NCBI GenBank assembly: GCA_004297445.1
Contig: SCUK01000061.1
Coordinates: 52,310 to 116,309, forward strand
From: Anaerolineae bacterium
Lineage (GTDB): Bacteria; Chloroflexota; Anaerolineae; Anaerolineales; UBA11579
Direction of reading: 5' to 3'
Length of the DNA: 64,000 bases
Positions 25,974 to 36,350 of this stretch are shown piece after piece (the first letter of the stretch is position 1; every line of letters begins with the position of its first letter). The notes beneath the pieces were generated by a model, which worked only from the letters and a program-made list of their open reading frames with translations, did not search any database and was not told the origin of the DNA. The position numbers and the translations under genes were made by a program.

Positions 25974-27767
25974 CTAACCTTCCACGCACAGCCGGTTCTT
26001 GCCCTTTTCTTTCGCCCCATAAAGTAGTGAGTCGGCCCGCGCCAGCAGTTCCTGCGGACCGGATGCCTCGCCGTTCAGCCCGCACAGGCCGATGCTCAAC
26101 GTGATTTCGGTGAGCGCGGGGTGTAATTCCTGCCAGGGGTGCGCGGCCATCGCCTGCTGGATGGACTGGCAGACATTGCGTGCCTTCTCCAGCGGCGTTT
26201 CCACCAGGAGCACCAGGAATTCATCGCCGCCGTAGCGCCCCACCACATCCACCGAGCGAGTGTGGTCGCGCAGCAGGCGCGCCACGGCCCGCAGCGCATC
26301 ATCCCCCACCAGATGCGAGCATCGGTCATTGACGGACTTGAAATCATCCATATCGATCATCGCCACGGAAAGCGGGTGACCAAAGCGCACAGCCCGTTCT
26401 ACCTCGCGGGCGAACTGGATATCCAGCCAGCGGCGGTTGGCAATCCCGGTCAGGCCGTCTTCGCGCGCCAGTTGTTTCAACATCTCGGCTTGCGAGATGA
26501 GCTGCTCCACGAGTTCGCGGTTGTGCTGCTCGGCCTGGTGGGCGGCGTCCAGCGCGAAGGCCAGTTCGTTGCGTTTGCGGCGTTCGGCGTCTGCGGTGCG
26601 TTGGGCCTGCGCCACTTCACTGCGGGTGAGCAGGCCGCGGATGCGGCGCTGGGTATCCACGCCCAGGGCGCGCTGCTCGGATTCATAGAACTGGCGGAAG
26701 TGCAGCAGCGCCGCGGCGGAGTCCCCAAGTTGCTCGCAGGCCAGCGAAAGCTGGCGGTGGGTCTTGCCGCGCTGCAGCACCATGTGGTGTTCTTCGGCCA
26801 GCGCCAGGGCCTGGTTGAGACGGGTGATGGCCGCGTCCGGCTGGCTTTGCGCCATGTGGCTTTCCCCCAGGGCCAGAAGGGTTTCGGCTTCGTTGGCGTG
26901 GTCGCCGGTCTGCCGCAGGATGTCCAGCGCCTGTTGCAGCGCGACCTCCGCCTCTTCGAACCGTCTTAATTCGGTGTAGGTGCGGCCCAGCGCCAGTTGC
27001 GCCAGACCGATGTCATTGCGATTGCCGGTCTGCTGGCTGAGCGCCAGCCCGCGGCGGATGTGGTCGAGCGCCCCGCTGTGGTCGCCCAGTTGCGCCAGCG
27101 TGCGGCCGATGTCCAGATGAAACGTGCTTTCCAGGGCGCGGTCATTGGTTTGCAGGTTGAGCGCCAGGCCGCGTTCGTAGTTTTCCAGGGCGTGCGGCAG
27201 GTCGCCGATTTCCGCCAGCACGCTGCCGATGTTGTTGAGGGCGTAGGCGGCGGCGTTGGCATCCGGTATCGCTTCCGCGATTTCCAGGCTGGCAAACAGC
27301 GCTTCCAGCGATTCCGGGTATTCGGCGTTGTCCAGATGGACAAGGGCGATGTTATTGAGCGACCCCGATTCGCCGATGCGGTCACCGATTTCGCGGCGGA
27401 TGGCGAGGCTGCGGGTGTAGCTCTCCAGCGCTTCCACGTTGCGGTTGCGGCGCGAGAAGATGTTGCCGATGAGATTAAGCGCATTGGCTTCGCCGCGGGC
27501 GTCGCCCAGGCCGCTGAACAGGCTGTGCGCCTGGCGGGCCTTTTCCAGCACATCTTCCTCGGTAGCCAGGATGAAGCCGCACAGGCTGATGAGGTAGGTG
27601 CTCTGGGCGAAGCCGTGCTGGTAATCGATGCGCAGCGCCAGTTCACGGGCCTGCAGGGCAAGCTCCAGAGCGCGGCGCGTGTCCTCGTGGCGCAGGCCCA
27701 GAGCCTGGGTGGTGAGAGCATCCACCTCGTGCGGGCGGGGGAAACTGGCGGGGGAGGCTGAATCCAT
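25974..27767 (-). CDS. GGDEF diguanylate cyclase with N-terminal TPR repeats
   Basis: RYGGDEFLVLL; several TPR units (NNIGSVLAEIGDLPHALENYERGLAL). Confidence 0.92.
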   Translation of the reverse strand: MDSASPASFPRPHEVDALTTQALGLRHEDTRRALELALQARELALRIDYQHGFAQSTYLISLCGFILATEEDVLEKARQAHSLFSGLGDARGEANALNLIGNIFSRRNRNVEALESYTRSLAIRREIGDRIGESGSLNNIALVHLDNAEYPESLEALFASLEIAEAIPDANAAAYALNNIGSVLAEIGDLPHALENYERGLALNLQTNDRALESTFHLDIGRTLAQLGDHSGALDHIRRGLALSQQTGNRNDIGLAQLALGRTYTELRRFEEAEVALQQALDILRQTGDHANEAETLLALGESHMAQSQPDAAITRLNQALALAEEHHMVLQRGKTHRQLSLACEQLGDSAAALLHFRQFYESEQRALGVDTQRRIRGLLTRSEVAQAQRTADAERRKRNELAFALDAAHQAEQHNRELVEQLISQAEMLKQLAREDGLTGIANRRWLDIQFAREVERAVRFGHPLSVAMIDMDDFKSVNDRCSHLVGDDALRAVARLLRDHTRSVDVVGRYGGDEFLVLLVETPLEKARNVCQSIQQAMAAHPWQELHPALTEITLSIGLCGLNGEASGPQELLARADSLLYGAKEKGKNRLCVEG

Positions 27768-27864
27768 CTTGCGCTCTATTGTAGCGGATTCGGCGATTAC
27801 CGCAGCCTATCGTTCAGGACTATAATCAACGCATCTCAACATTGAAGTGATAGGAGTCTTACGA

Positions 27865-28476
27865 ATGAAGTACATGGAATTCGCAGGCGTTTTTCTCTTG
27901 GCCTGCCTGCTGGCCCTGACCCCGCTCACCTCCGCGGCTGCGGAAGAAGAAGACCCCGGCGACTTTGATTGCAGGTTCTACCACGAAGAGATTGCCTGGT
28001 TCTATTTCGACTGGCACGGCGTTCGGCCTGAAGACTGTATCAAAGACCCCGAAGCCCGCACCGATGTGATTAACAGCTTCGAAGTGACCTCCGGGCAGAA
28101 GGTGATTGCCTATCGCGGCTCGTGCACCATCACCACCGAGTCGGCGTATGCCAGCACGACGATTACAATGGCCAACTTACGCCAGGCCATTGGAACAGGC
28201 GCGCCGCACTTCATCGCTTCCGGTTGCTCCATCAACACCAACGGCGTGCTGGGCGACACCACCATCCTGACCTATGCCATCAACAACCGCACGTTTTACG
28301 ACAAGTTCGCTGATGGCCGGGTGAGCATCTGGTATGCCGATGGCGCCGGCACTTGGGCACCGTGCACCACCTATATTTACGGGGCAGACTTGGAAGCAGA
28401 GGGTGGGGCGGTGTTTGGCGTGGCTTCCTGCACTATCGTAGGCGCAGTGACGGCATTCGGGCCGGGAGAGAATTAG
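27865..28476 (+). CDS. hypothetical secreted protein
   Basis: Signal peptide MKYMEFAGVFLLACLLALTPLTSAAAEE; RBS tagga. Confidence 0.6.
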   Translation: MKYMEFAGVFLLACLLALTPLTSAAAEEEDPGDFDCRFYHEEIAWFYFDWHGVRPEDCIKDPEARTDVINSFEVTSGQKVIAYRGSCTITTESAYASTTITMANLRQAIGTGAPHFIASGCSINTNGVLGDTTILTYAINNRTFYDKFADGRVSIWYADGAGTWAPCTTYIYGADLEAEGGAVFGVASCTIVGAVTAFGPGEN

Positions 28477-28499
28477 CTTTCTGCCAACAGGCTTTAAGC

Positions 28500-28535
28500 A
28501 AAACGGGCATCCAGAATGGATGCCCGTTTTTTGTT
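28500..28535 (+). terminator. intrinsic terminator
   Basis: AAAACGGGCATCC agaat GGATGCCCGTTTT ttgtt. Confidence 0.85.
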
Positions 28536-28537
28536 GA

Positions 28538-29416
28538 TTACTTCCGCCCAGGCGGTCTTGGCACCAGCACCAGCGTGCCGGCCTTGTAGGCTTCGTAGTC
28601 CGGTTGGCCGCCCCATTTCTCGTCGGCGCGCGCTTCCAGCATGGGGACGCCGCTGATACGCGTGAGCAGCAGTGTAACGAACACCGGCGAAACCAGCGTG
28701 ACCAGTCCCCAGCCCTGCAAAACGGGGAGAGCGATGATGGCGATGCCCAGCCACAGCACGATTTCGCCAAAGTAGTTGGGGTGGCGCGACCACGCCCACA
28801 GCCCGCTGCGGATGAACTGTCCTTTGTTGGCCGGGTCCGCGCTGAACGCTCGTTTCTGCCGGTCGGCGATGATTTCAACGCTGAACCCGAACAACCATAT
28901 TCCCAGCCCGACCCAGGCGAAGGCATCCAGCGGAACGCGGCGGGCGGACGTGATGGCCGCCAGCGCCGCGGCCAGCGAAAAGGATACCCACAGCCCCTGC
29001 AGTAACCACGTCAACAGGAAGCGGGGGAAGGAAGGTTTTATCTCACGGAAGCGCCGATCTTCTCCGGCGGCGCGGATGCGGGAGTACAGGAACGACCCCA
29101 GCCGCACGGCCCACACGGCCACCAGTGCGGCCAATAGATAGGCCCGCGCATCCGGCGCGGGGGCCAGTCCCAGCGCCAGGCCGGTCACGCTCAGGTACGT
29201 CAGGCTGCCGGTGAGGTCGTAGTATTTCTCGGTCTGTTTCAAGAATGCAGGCACGAAGGCGAAGACCTGAATCAGAAAGGCCAGCGCCACGCACAGCGCG
29301 TACACCGGGTAACCAGAAACGGCGGCGCCACCGGAGCTGCCCGCCAGCGCGAGGCCCGCGCCGATGAGCAGGACGATGGGAGTGGCAATCAGGGCGGTGC
29401 GGTCTGCGTTGTTCAT
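28538..29416 (-). CDS. DUF1295/steroid reductase-like membrane protein
   Basis: LWAWSRHPNYFGEIVLWLGIA motif; multi-TM. Confidence 0.85.
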   Translation of the reverse strand: MNNADRTALIATPIVLLIGAGLALAGSSGGAAVSGYPVYALCVALAFLIQVFAFVPAFLKQTEKYYDLTGSLTYLSVTGLALGLAPAPDARAYLLAALVAVWAVRLGSFLYSRIRAAGEDRRFREIKPSFPRFLLTWLLQGLWVSFSLAAALAAITSARRVPLDAFAWVGLGIWLFGFSVEIIADRQKRAFSADPANKGQFIRSGLWAWSRHPNYFGEIVLWLGIAIIALPVLQGWGLVTLVSPVFVTLLLTRISGVPMLEARADEKWGGQPDYEAYKAGTLVLVPRPPGRK

Positions 29417-29461
29417 AAGTGTCCTTTCAACAAAAAACCAGCCGGAGGCTGGACTTTTCGC

Positions 29462-29537
29462 TGGTGCCCCCACGGGGATTCGAACCCCGGTTTGAGCCTT
29501 GAGAGGGCTCCGTCCTGGGCCTCTAGACGATGAGGGC
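29462..29537 (-). tRNA. tRNA-Glu (anticodon CTC), CCA encoded
   Basis: GCCCTCATCGTCTAGAGGCCCAGGACGGAGCCCTCTCAAGGCTCAAACCGGGGTTCGAATCCCCGTGGGGGCACCA folds as a cloverleaf. Confidence 0.95.
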
Positions 29538-29978
29538 ATCAATTTTGCTTCGCAAAATTGATGTTGGAGTTCACCGAGGGTAAACTCCACGCAGTTTGGC
29601 AGAAGAAATGTCTTCACTTTTGCCTGTTTGCGAAGCGCGGGGTATTGTAATCGAAAGGCAGGGGAGCGTCAACGTGGCGGACTCTGGGGGAGTAATGTTT
29701 CAGCTGAATGGCCTCTCGAACCTGGACAGGCAGTTTTCCGGATTTTGGGATAAATGGACCGCCCATAAATAGTTAATTCGGAAGACTTGACTGGACAATA
29801 AACGCTATGATTAGATAATGGCTGAATAAACAAGATAACCGGGTATTCTTACAAATTATTACACTCAGAATGTTTGGTTATACGGCATAATTGCAGCGTA
29901 TCAGGAGTCCGTATAATTAATAGTTAGGCAGCCATCCCTCGTAGGTCAGCATTCACGCTCACAAGTTGGGAGGCACTC

Positions 29979-30506
29979 ATGCGCGCACCTTCATTAGCCC
30001 AGGCCATATCCATTCCCTCGCTTCTGTTGTTGATCGGGATTCTCTTGCCCTCTTGTGGCCCTCTGCAAAATACCATCGACGCTGAGAGTCCTTTAGTTCC
30101 AGTGGAGCTCGTCATTCAAGGAGGCGGGGTCATCAATTGGCGCGCACCCCTCCACGTGAGAGACGCACAACTCTATTTGGCACAGTTCACAGACAGCGGT
30201 GAGCGGACGTTTCGTTCTTACGATGAGGTCACTTTCCCAACCGACGTGACGATTGTCTTCTCAGAAGAGCAGCAAGCGGCCACTGTGTTCCTACGCCGGT
30301 CCCCCCACGGAGGCTGCCTGCTTCTCTGGGACCCGGACAACAACTGGATTCATGATCCATGTTTCGGTTCGAGGTTCGACTTGACTGGCCAGCACACCTT
30401 CGGCCCTTCTCGCAGGAACTTGGACCAGCTACCGGCGAACGTCCGCGACGGTGTCATCTGGGTCACGCCCGAGGTTGTTTACGGAGACTTACACATTCAC
30501 CCTTAG
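29979..30506 (+). CDS. hypothetical lipoprotein (cassette 1 ORF)
   Basis: LLPSCGPL lipobox; sits between an R' and an R'' site. Confidence 0.6.
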   Translation: MRAPSLAQAISIPSLLLLIGILLPSCGPLQNTIDAESPLVPVELVIQGGGVINWRAPLHVRDAQLYLAQFTDSGERTFRSYDEVTFPTDVTIVFSEEQQAATVFLRRSPHGGCLLLWDPDNNWIHDPCFGSRFDLTGQHTFGPSRRNLDQLPANVRDGVIWVTPEVVYGDLHIHP

Positions 30507-30610
30507 GTCGTCGGGCGCACCCAATCGCTGCCTAACAACTTGATGGAGCCGACCCGGCCAGCCGGCGGATTGCCATCCGCTTGCCAGCCTGCGGCTTGCT
30601 CTGCTGTCCC

Positions 30611-30698
30611 GCCTAACAAGCGGATGAAGCCGACAAGCCACTCCCAAACCTCCGCTCCGGTTAAGGTGGCTTGCGGCTTATCCGCCGGGCCGTCAGGC
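30611..30698 (+). other. attC-like recombination site
   Basis: GCCTAACAA GCGGAT(g)AAGCCG(a)CAAGCCA ... TGGCTTG CGGCTT ATCCGC ... GTCAGGC. Confidence 0.75.
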
Positions 30699-30792
30699 GT
30701 TTTTCTTGCAAATCGTAGTTGTCTCTTGAATCGCCGTGAGAAGCGGAGGGCTACCTTCCCGCGAAAACCAGCAGATCCCTGAGGAGATAGAA

Positions 30793-31044
30793 ATGACTTC
30801 TACAGAGCAAGTTGTCCTTGTAATTGTTGCATTTGTTTGTGTCTTTTGGGATGCACTGATCGTCTATCAGGTCTTGAGAGGCGAGACATTCGCGTTTTCC
30901 GCAAACAAATGGGAGGCGCCGCAGAAAGTTTCCCGCAAAACTCATCCGGTCGCATTTTGGCTGTATATTGGCGCCCAGTTTATTTTCCCCAACGGGGCGC
31001 TTCTGTACTTATTTTACTTTTGGCGATCAACATTGGCTGGTTAA
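30793..31044 (+). CDS. small membrane protein (cassette 2 ORF)
   Basis: 83 aa, two TM; gaggag RBS; RGETFAFSANKWEAPQKVSRKTHP. Confidence 0.6.
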   Translation: MTSTEQVVLVIVAFVCVFWDALIVYQVLRGETFAFSANKWEAPQKVSRKTHPVAFWLYIGAQFIFPNGALLYLFYFWRSTLAG

Positions 31045-31227
31045 ATACCGGCTTACGCAAACCGTTTGCCCGCCTGAGGAGACTCAGGCAGAACATTAAG
31101 CTTCCGAGGTCCGCCGCCACTTAGCTATTTCGTTAGGCTGTCAGTTGTTGGCGGTCGCAGCAAGTCCCTCGAAATGCCGGATGTTATAATCGCCCTGTTG
31201 GCCAACCCACCCGCAGGAGACCGGCGC

Positions 31228-32910
31228 ATGTATGACCGCGAGAAACTGAAAGAATTAAAGGAAACCAGCGAGCAGTGGGAAGAAACCACTCTGCATCAGT
31301 CGCTGGGCCGCCTGCCGGAAAGCAAACCCGAATTCATCACCACCTCGTCTGAACCCATCAACCGCCTGTACACCCCGCTGGACGTGGCCGACCTGGACTA
31401 CCAGCGCGACCTCGGCCAGCCCGGCGAATACCCCTATACCCGCGGCGTGCATCCCACCCTGCACCGCAGCAAACTATGGACGATGCGCATGTTCGCCGGC
31501 TTCGGCACCGCCGAGGAGACCAACGGCCGCTTCAAGTACCTGCTGGAGCAGGGCCAGACCGGCCTGTCCATCGCCTATGACCTGCCGACCCTGATGGGCT
31601 ACGACACCGACGCGCCCGAAAGCCTGGGCGAGTTCGGCAAGTGCGGCGTGGCGGTCTCCTCCCTCAAAGACATGGAAATCCTGCTGGACGGCATCCCGTT
31701 GGACAAGGTGTCCACCAGCATGACGATTAACTCGCCCGCCCCGATGATCTGGGCCATGTACATCGCCGCCGCCGAGAAGCAGGGCGTGCGCCCGGACCAG
31801 CTGCGCGGCACCACCCAGAACGACATCCTCAAGGAATTCATCGCCCAGAAGGAATTCATCTTCCCGCCCGAACCCTCCATGCGCCTGGTGACCGACACCA
31901 TCGAGTTCGGCACGCAATTCCTGCCGCAGTGGAACACCATCAGCATCTCCGGTTATCACATCCGCGAAGCCGGGTCCACCGCCGCCCAGGAACTGGCCTT
32001 CACCCTGGCGGACGGGCTGGAGTATGTGCGCTGGGGCATCGCCCGCGGGCTGGACGTGGACGCGTTCGCGCCGCGCCTGTCGTTCTTCTTCAACGCCCAC
32101 AATGATTTCTTCGAGGAAATCGCCAAGTACCGCGCCGCCCGCCGCATCTGGGCGCGCGAGATGAAAGAAACCTTCGGCGCAAAAGACCCGCGCTCATGGC
32201 TGATGCGCTTCCACACCCAGACGGCCGGCGTGAGCCTCACTGCCCAGCAGCCCGAAAACAACGTGGTGCGCGTGGCGATACAGGCGCTTGCGGCGGTGCT
32301 AGGCGGCACGCAGTCTCTGCACACCAACAGCCAGGACGAAGCGCTGGCCCTGCCCTCCGAAGACGCCGTGACCATCGCCCTCCGCACCCAGCAAATCATC
32401 GCTGAAGAGACCGGCGTGGTCAACACGGTGGACCCGCTGGGCGGCTCGTTCTTCGTGGAGGCGGCCACCAACCGCATCGAGGCGCAGGCTTACGAGTATT
32501 TCCGCCGCATCGAAGACCTGGGCGGCGTTCTCCCGGCCATCGACAAGGGTTTCTTCCAGTCCGAGATCTCGGATGCCGCCTACCGCTACCAGATTGAAAT
32601 CGACCGCGGCATCCGCAACATCGTGGGCGTGAACGCCTACGCCAATCCGAACGATGCCATCAAAATCCCGATTCTGGCGATGGACCCGCAGGGTTACATG
32701 CGCCAGGTGGACCGCTTGAACTACGTGCGCCGGACGCGCGACAGCGGGGCGGTGGGCCAGGCATTGGACAGCTTGCGCCTCGCCTGCCAGGGCACCGAGA
32801 ACACCATGCCGCACATCCTGAACGCGGTGCGCGCCTACGCCACCCTGCAGGAAATCACCGACGTGATGCGCGGCGTCTTCGGGTTATACGAGGAACCAAC
32901 GCAGATTTAG
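31228..32910 (+). CDS. methylmalonyl-CoA mutase catalytic (alpha, N-terminal) subunit
   Basis: [81 protein letters not shown]. Confidence 0.95.
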   Translation: MYDREKLKELKETSEQWEETTLHQSLGRLPESKPEFITTSSEPINRLYTPLDVADLDYQRDLGQPGEYPYTRGVHPTLHRSKLWTMRMFAGFGTAEETNGRFKYLLEQGQTGLSIAYDLPTLMGYDTDAPESLGEFGKCGVAVSSLKDMEILLDGIPLDKVSTSMTINSPAPMIWAMYIAAAEKQGVRPDQLRGTTQNDILKEFIAQKEFIFPPEPSMRLVTDTIEFGTQFLPQWNTISISGYHIREAGSTAAQELAFTLADGLEYVRWGIARGLDVDAFAPRLSFFFNAHNDFFEEIAKYRAARRIWAREMKETFGAKDPRSWLMRFHTQTAGVSLTAQQPENNVVRVAIQALAAVLGGTQSLHTNSQDEALALPSEDAVTIALRTQQIIAEETGVVNTVDPLGGSFFVEAATNRIEAQAYEYFRRIEDLGGVLPAIDKGFFQSEISDAAYRYQIEIDRGIRNIVGVNAYANPNDAIKIPILAMDPQGYMRQVDRLNYVRRTRDSGAVGQALDSLRLACQGTENTMPHILNAVRAYATLQEITDVMRGVFGLYEEPTQI

Positions 32911-32935
32911 GGGATGAGTTGTTTGAACAGTTCAC

Positions 32936-33697
32936 ATGTCAAACAGCCAAAAGAAAAAACAAGAAAGGGATTGGATAGGAGAAATCGGGAGAATTCACCC
33001 CGAATTTTCAGAACTTTCTGACATCAAAGATTCGGAAAGCCCTGACTTCATTGCTAAGAGAGAGGACATAATCATTGGTGTGGAAGTAGTTGAATATGTG
33101 AGGGGGCAGTCTAAAGGCGGATCAAAGCAAAGACAGAGGGCAAAGATTTGGAAGAAAATAAGCAAGCAAGTAGAATCTGATTTTCAGAAATCTCAGAATA
33201 GTTCACCTCTTCAGATCACCGTTTCTTGGAACCCAAGTACTTACCCTAGCAAAAGAGAAATTCAGGGTGCAACCAAAAGCATTATTGAATTTATCACCTC
33301 ACAATTAAGTTCCTCAGGCCATACTTATCCACTGGAATTGGATTATCGAGGACTTCCAGAATCAGTGGGTAAATACATGAGACGGATTGAAATTATTAAA
33401 GGGGCGAGGAATCAGCTTTTGCACTCAGTCACTTACACTTCATCTGGTTGGGTTTCAATTCAGTTGGATGAACTACAAAAAATAGTTGTCTCGAAAGATG
33501 CTTTGTTACCGGAATACTCTAAGAAAGTTAAGGATTGCTGGCTGGTAATTGTTGCTGATGGGACTGACATTTCATCACATGTGGATTTAGGAAACGAAGT
33601 ACAACACCATCGATTCAAGACAGGATTTAAGAAAGTCCTGTTCTACAACAAGCCGGATAGCCAGGTAATTGAATTGCTGATAAATCCAAACTTCTAG
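32936..33697 (+). CDS. AT-rich orphan protein, possible PD-(D/E)XK-like fold
   Basis: 253 aa, distinct base composition; SPDFIAKREDIIIGVEVVEYV resembles a nuclease core. Confidence 0.6.
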   Translation: MSNSQKKKQERDWIGEIGRIHPEFSELSDIKDSESPDFIAKREDIIIGVEVVEYVRGQSKGGSKQRQRAKIWKKISKQVESDFQKSQNSSPLQITVSWNPSTYPSKREIQGATKSIIEFITSQLSSSGHTYPLELDYRGLPESVGKYMRRIEIIKGARNQLLHSVTYTSSGWVSIQLDELQKIVVSKDALLPEYSKKVKDCWLVIVADGTDISSHVDLGNEVQHHRFKTGFKKVLFYNKPDSQVIELLINPNF

Positions 33698-33732
33698 CAT
33701 CCTTCAGCATGACTTTTATAGATCCTAACCTT

Positions 33733-34128
33733 CTACCCCTTCCCATACTCCAACACTTCCTCAATCAACCCCTCGCGAATCTTGAACACATCCACGCCGC
33801 GCAGACGGCGCTCGCGCCCGTCAACCTCCGTCCAGGTGCGGGTCCAGCGCATCACGCAATGGAAGCCAATCGCGAAAACATCCTCGCCTTCCGCGCGGAA
33901 ATCCGTGCAGGCCGCGAAGAATTCCCGCCAATAGTCCCCAATCGCCTGTTTGCCTGAAAACGTCGCGCCGTCCGGGGCGGGGGTGTGACTCTCGAAACGG
34001 CAGTCGTCGGTCAGTAGGGCGAGCAAGCCATCTACGTCGCGGCGGTCCAGGGCGTCCTTGTAGTCCAGCAACAACCGCACACCGCCTTCAATGCGGGACA
34101 TCTTCGTGCGGCGCGGCTGGCGTGTCAT
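33733..34128 (-). CDS. nuclear transport factor 2/SnoaL-like protein
   Basis: DALDRRDVDGLLALLTDDCRFESHTPAPDGATFSGKQAIGDYWREFFAA. Confidence 0.8.
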   Translation of the reverse strand: MTRQPRRTKMSRIEGGVRLLLDYKDALDRRDVDGLLALLTDDCRFESHTPAPDGATFSGKQAIGDYWREFFAACTDFRAEGEDVFAIGFHCVMRWTRTWTEVDGRERRLRGVDVFKIREGLIEEVLEYGKG

Positions 34129-34979
34129 GCTGCCCCCACCGACCCCGCGCTTAACTTCACCACCTTCAACCGCCCCTCTTCGTCTTTCGTCAGGCGTGCC
34201 GTGCGCACGTAGGCGTCATGCTGGAACACCAACAGGGCATTGTTCGCCAGCGCCCACGGCTGCCACTTCTGTTTGCTGGCAATCGTTTCCAGCGGCTCCA
34301 CGTCATAGGCCGTCACCCAGGCGGTGCGCTCGAAGTGCACCGCAAAGGTCGCCAGGTCGGTCATGAATAACACCGGTTCGGGCGCAGTCTCCAGCAGCAC
34401 GCACTGGATAGCGCGGGTGTGGCCGCGCGCCAGCACGCAGCGCACGCCGGGCAGGATTTCGGCATCGCCGTGCAGAAAGCGGAACTGGCCGCGCGTCCAC
34501 ACCGGCACGAAGTTCTCCGGCAGGTAGGTGGCGCGCGTGCGCAGGTCGGGGTGCGAGGCGTCCGCAAATTCCATGCGCTGCACGATGTACTCGGCGTTCG
34601 GGAAGGTTGGCAGGACGTCGTCGCCCTGCTTCTTCGTGTTGCCACCGCAGTGGTCGGCGTGCAGGTGCGTGTCGATGACGATGTCCACATCCTCCGGCTT
34701 TACGCCGTGCGCCGCCAGATTGTCCAGCAGCGTGCCTTCCGGCCATTCCAGATTCCAGTTGCGGATGCCCTTATCGGACAACTTATCCCCCAGCCCGGTA
34801 TCCACCAGCACCGTCTTGCCGGCCGTCCGAATCAGCAGGCTGTTGAGGTCCATCGGCGATAGGCCGCGTTCGTTCGGCGGCTGGGCGTCCTCCCACAGGG
34901 CGCGCGGCACCAGGCCAAACGGGCCGCCGGGGTCCACCCACACGCGCCCGGTGGGGATGAGGGTGCAGTCAAGAGTCAT
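34125..34979 (-). CDS. MBL-fold metallohydrolase
   Basis: IDTHLHADHCGGNT motif. Confidence 0.92.
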   Translation of the reverse strand: MTLDCTLIPTGRVWVDPGGPFGLVPRALWEDAQPPNERGLSPMDLNSLLIRTAGKTVLVDTGLGDKLSDKGIRNWNLEWPEGTLLDNLAAHGVKPEDVDIVIDTHLHADHCGGNTKKQGDDVLPTFPNAEYIVQRMEFADASHPDLRTRATYLPENFVPVWTRGQFRFLHGDAEILPGVRCVLARGHTRAIQCVLLETAPEPVLFMTDLATFAVHFERTAWVTAYDVEPLETIASKQKWQPWALANNALLVFQHDAYVRTARLTKDEEGRLKVVKLSAGSVGAA

Positions 34980-35100
34980 GAAGAGTGTCCGTAGTCCTAT
35001 GTCCCATGTCCTGCCAGTCCACCGCGGTGGGGACGAAGGACAAAGGACAAGGGACGAATGGCTTTATTCTACAACACCCCCAAAACAAAACCGCCGGATT

Positions 35101-36213
35101 TCAGCTTCCGGCGGCGTTCATTGCGGTGAATTCTTTTTCCAGCGAGGCGACCAGCGCATCATGCTCGCCCTGCGGCAAGAACGCCGCCCGCGCCGATTGC
35201 ACGATGGTCTTGAGCAGGTCCGCTACGGACAGGCCCAGCGATTCGCACGCCAGTTCGTATTCGTCGCCCAGGTCGATTTGCGAGATGCTGGGGTCATCGG
35301 TATTGATGGTGACAATCAGGTTGGCGTTAATCATACCCATCAGCGGGTTGTGAATCAACGTAGTCACCACGCCGCTCTGGTAGTTGCTGGTCGGGCACAC
35401 CTCGAACACGATGCCGCGCTCGCGGGACATCGCCACCACGCCGCCATCTTCCATGGTGCGGATGCCGTGCCCGATGCGCTCGGCGCCCAGCTTTTCAATT
35501 GCGAGACGCACGTTCTCCGGGCCGCCCCACTCGCCGGCGTGGATGGTGATGCGCAGGCCGGCCTCTCGGGCTTCCTTGAATACGCCAATGAACGTGTCGC
35601 CGGGGAAGTCGGCTTCGCCGCCCGCCAGGTCGAGGGCAATGATGCCCTTGTCCTTGCGGTCAATGCTGTGCTTCAGCACCTGCTCGGCCAGGTCCACGCT
35701 CTCATGGCGGTTGACGCTGGCAATCAGCCGCGTCTGCACGCCGTAGCGTTCGCTGGAGTCGCGCGCGGTTTCAATCACCCAGTCCATGGCCTCATCCAGG
35801 GGGTAGCCTTTCATGCGGGTCAGCGCCACCGGGGTGAAGCGCAGTTCCATATAGCGGATATTGTCGGTGGCGGCATCGGCGATGGCCTCGCGCACCACGC
35901 GCTTGATGACTTCCGGCGACTGGTAGAACAGGCGCAATGTGTTGAATTTGGAGAGGAAATTCTGATGGGTGAAGGGTTCGCCGTCGCGCACCTGCACCAG
36001 CGAACGGAACGCATCGATGTCGCGGTAAGGCAGGTCAAGGTCATGCTGGCGGGCGATTTCCAGCATGGTACTCAGGCGCAGTGAGCCTTCCAGGTGGCGA
36101 TGCAGTTCCACCTTGGGCAGGGATTTGTAGAATATCCGGTGCCGGGGTTCGGTTCGTTGATTCAAGCGTCGATGCCCTTTGTATAAGTCCTTACAATCCT
36201 GTAAGCCTACCAT
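35101..36213 (-). CDS. add: adenosine deaminase
   Basis: LPKVELHRHLEGSLR, ITIHAGEWGGPENVR, SNYQSGVV, NTDDPSI motifs. Confidence 0.9.
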   Translation of the reverse strand: MVGLQDCKDLYKGHRRLNQRTEPRHRIFYKSLPKVELHRHLEGSLRLSTMLEIARQHDLDLPYRDIDAFRSLVQVRDGEPFTHQNFLSKFNTLRLFYQSPEVIKRVVREAIADAATDNIRYMELRFTPVALTRMKGYPLDEAMDWVIETARDSSERYGVQTRLIASVNRHESVDLAEQVLKHSIDRKDKGIIALDLAGGEADFPGDTFIGVFKEAREAGLRITIHAGEWGGPENVRLAIEKLGAERIGHGIRTMEDGGVVAMSRERGIVFEVCPTSNYQSGVVTTLIHNPLMGMINANLIVTINTDDPSISQIDLGDEYELACESLGLSVADLLKTIVQSARAAFLPQGEHDALVASLEKEFTAMNAAGS

Positions 36214-36350
36214 ATTTTGGCGGCGGCGTGAACCCGCCAACCGGTCCGGGCAGGCCAAAACAGGCCCCTGACCGGTCCTCTTTGAATTATACGGAGGGCG
36301 ACCGGCCAGGATTATGACAATTATAGGACAATCGCGGGCAATCTGCCTGG

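Larger units (their letters stand above)
29923..31138 (+). mobile_element. integrase-less integron cassette cluster (CALIN-like), two ORF-bearing cassettes
   Basis: GTTAGGC R' sites at 29923 and 31132, GCCTAAC R'' sites at 30530 and 30611, attC with two extrahelical bases. Confidence 0.7.

Noticed and set aside
28538-29537. tRNA-Glu as the attachment site of an integrative element
   Set aside because: No integrase gene and no second copy of the tRNA 3' end found nearby
29883-29920. attC or attI site left of the first GTTAGGC
   Set aside because: An 8-bp inverted repeat (TTATACGG/CCGTATAA) is present, but no matching R'' was found; treated only as the left border
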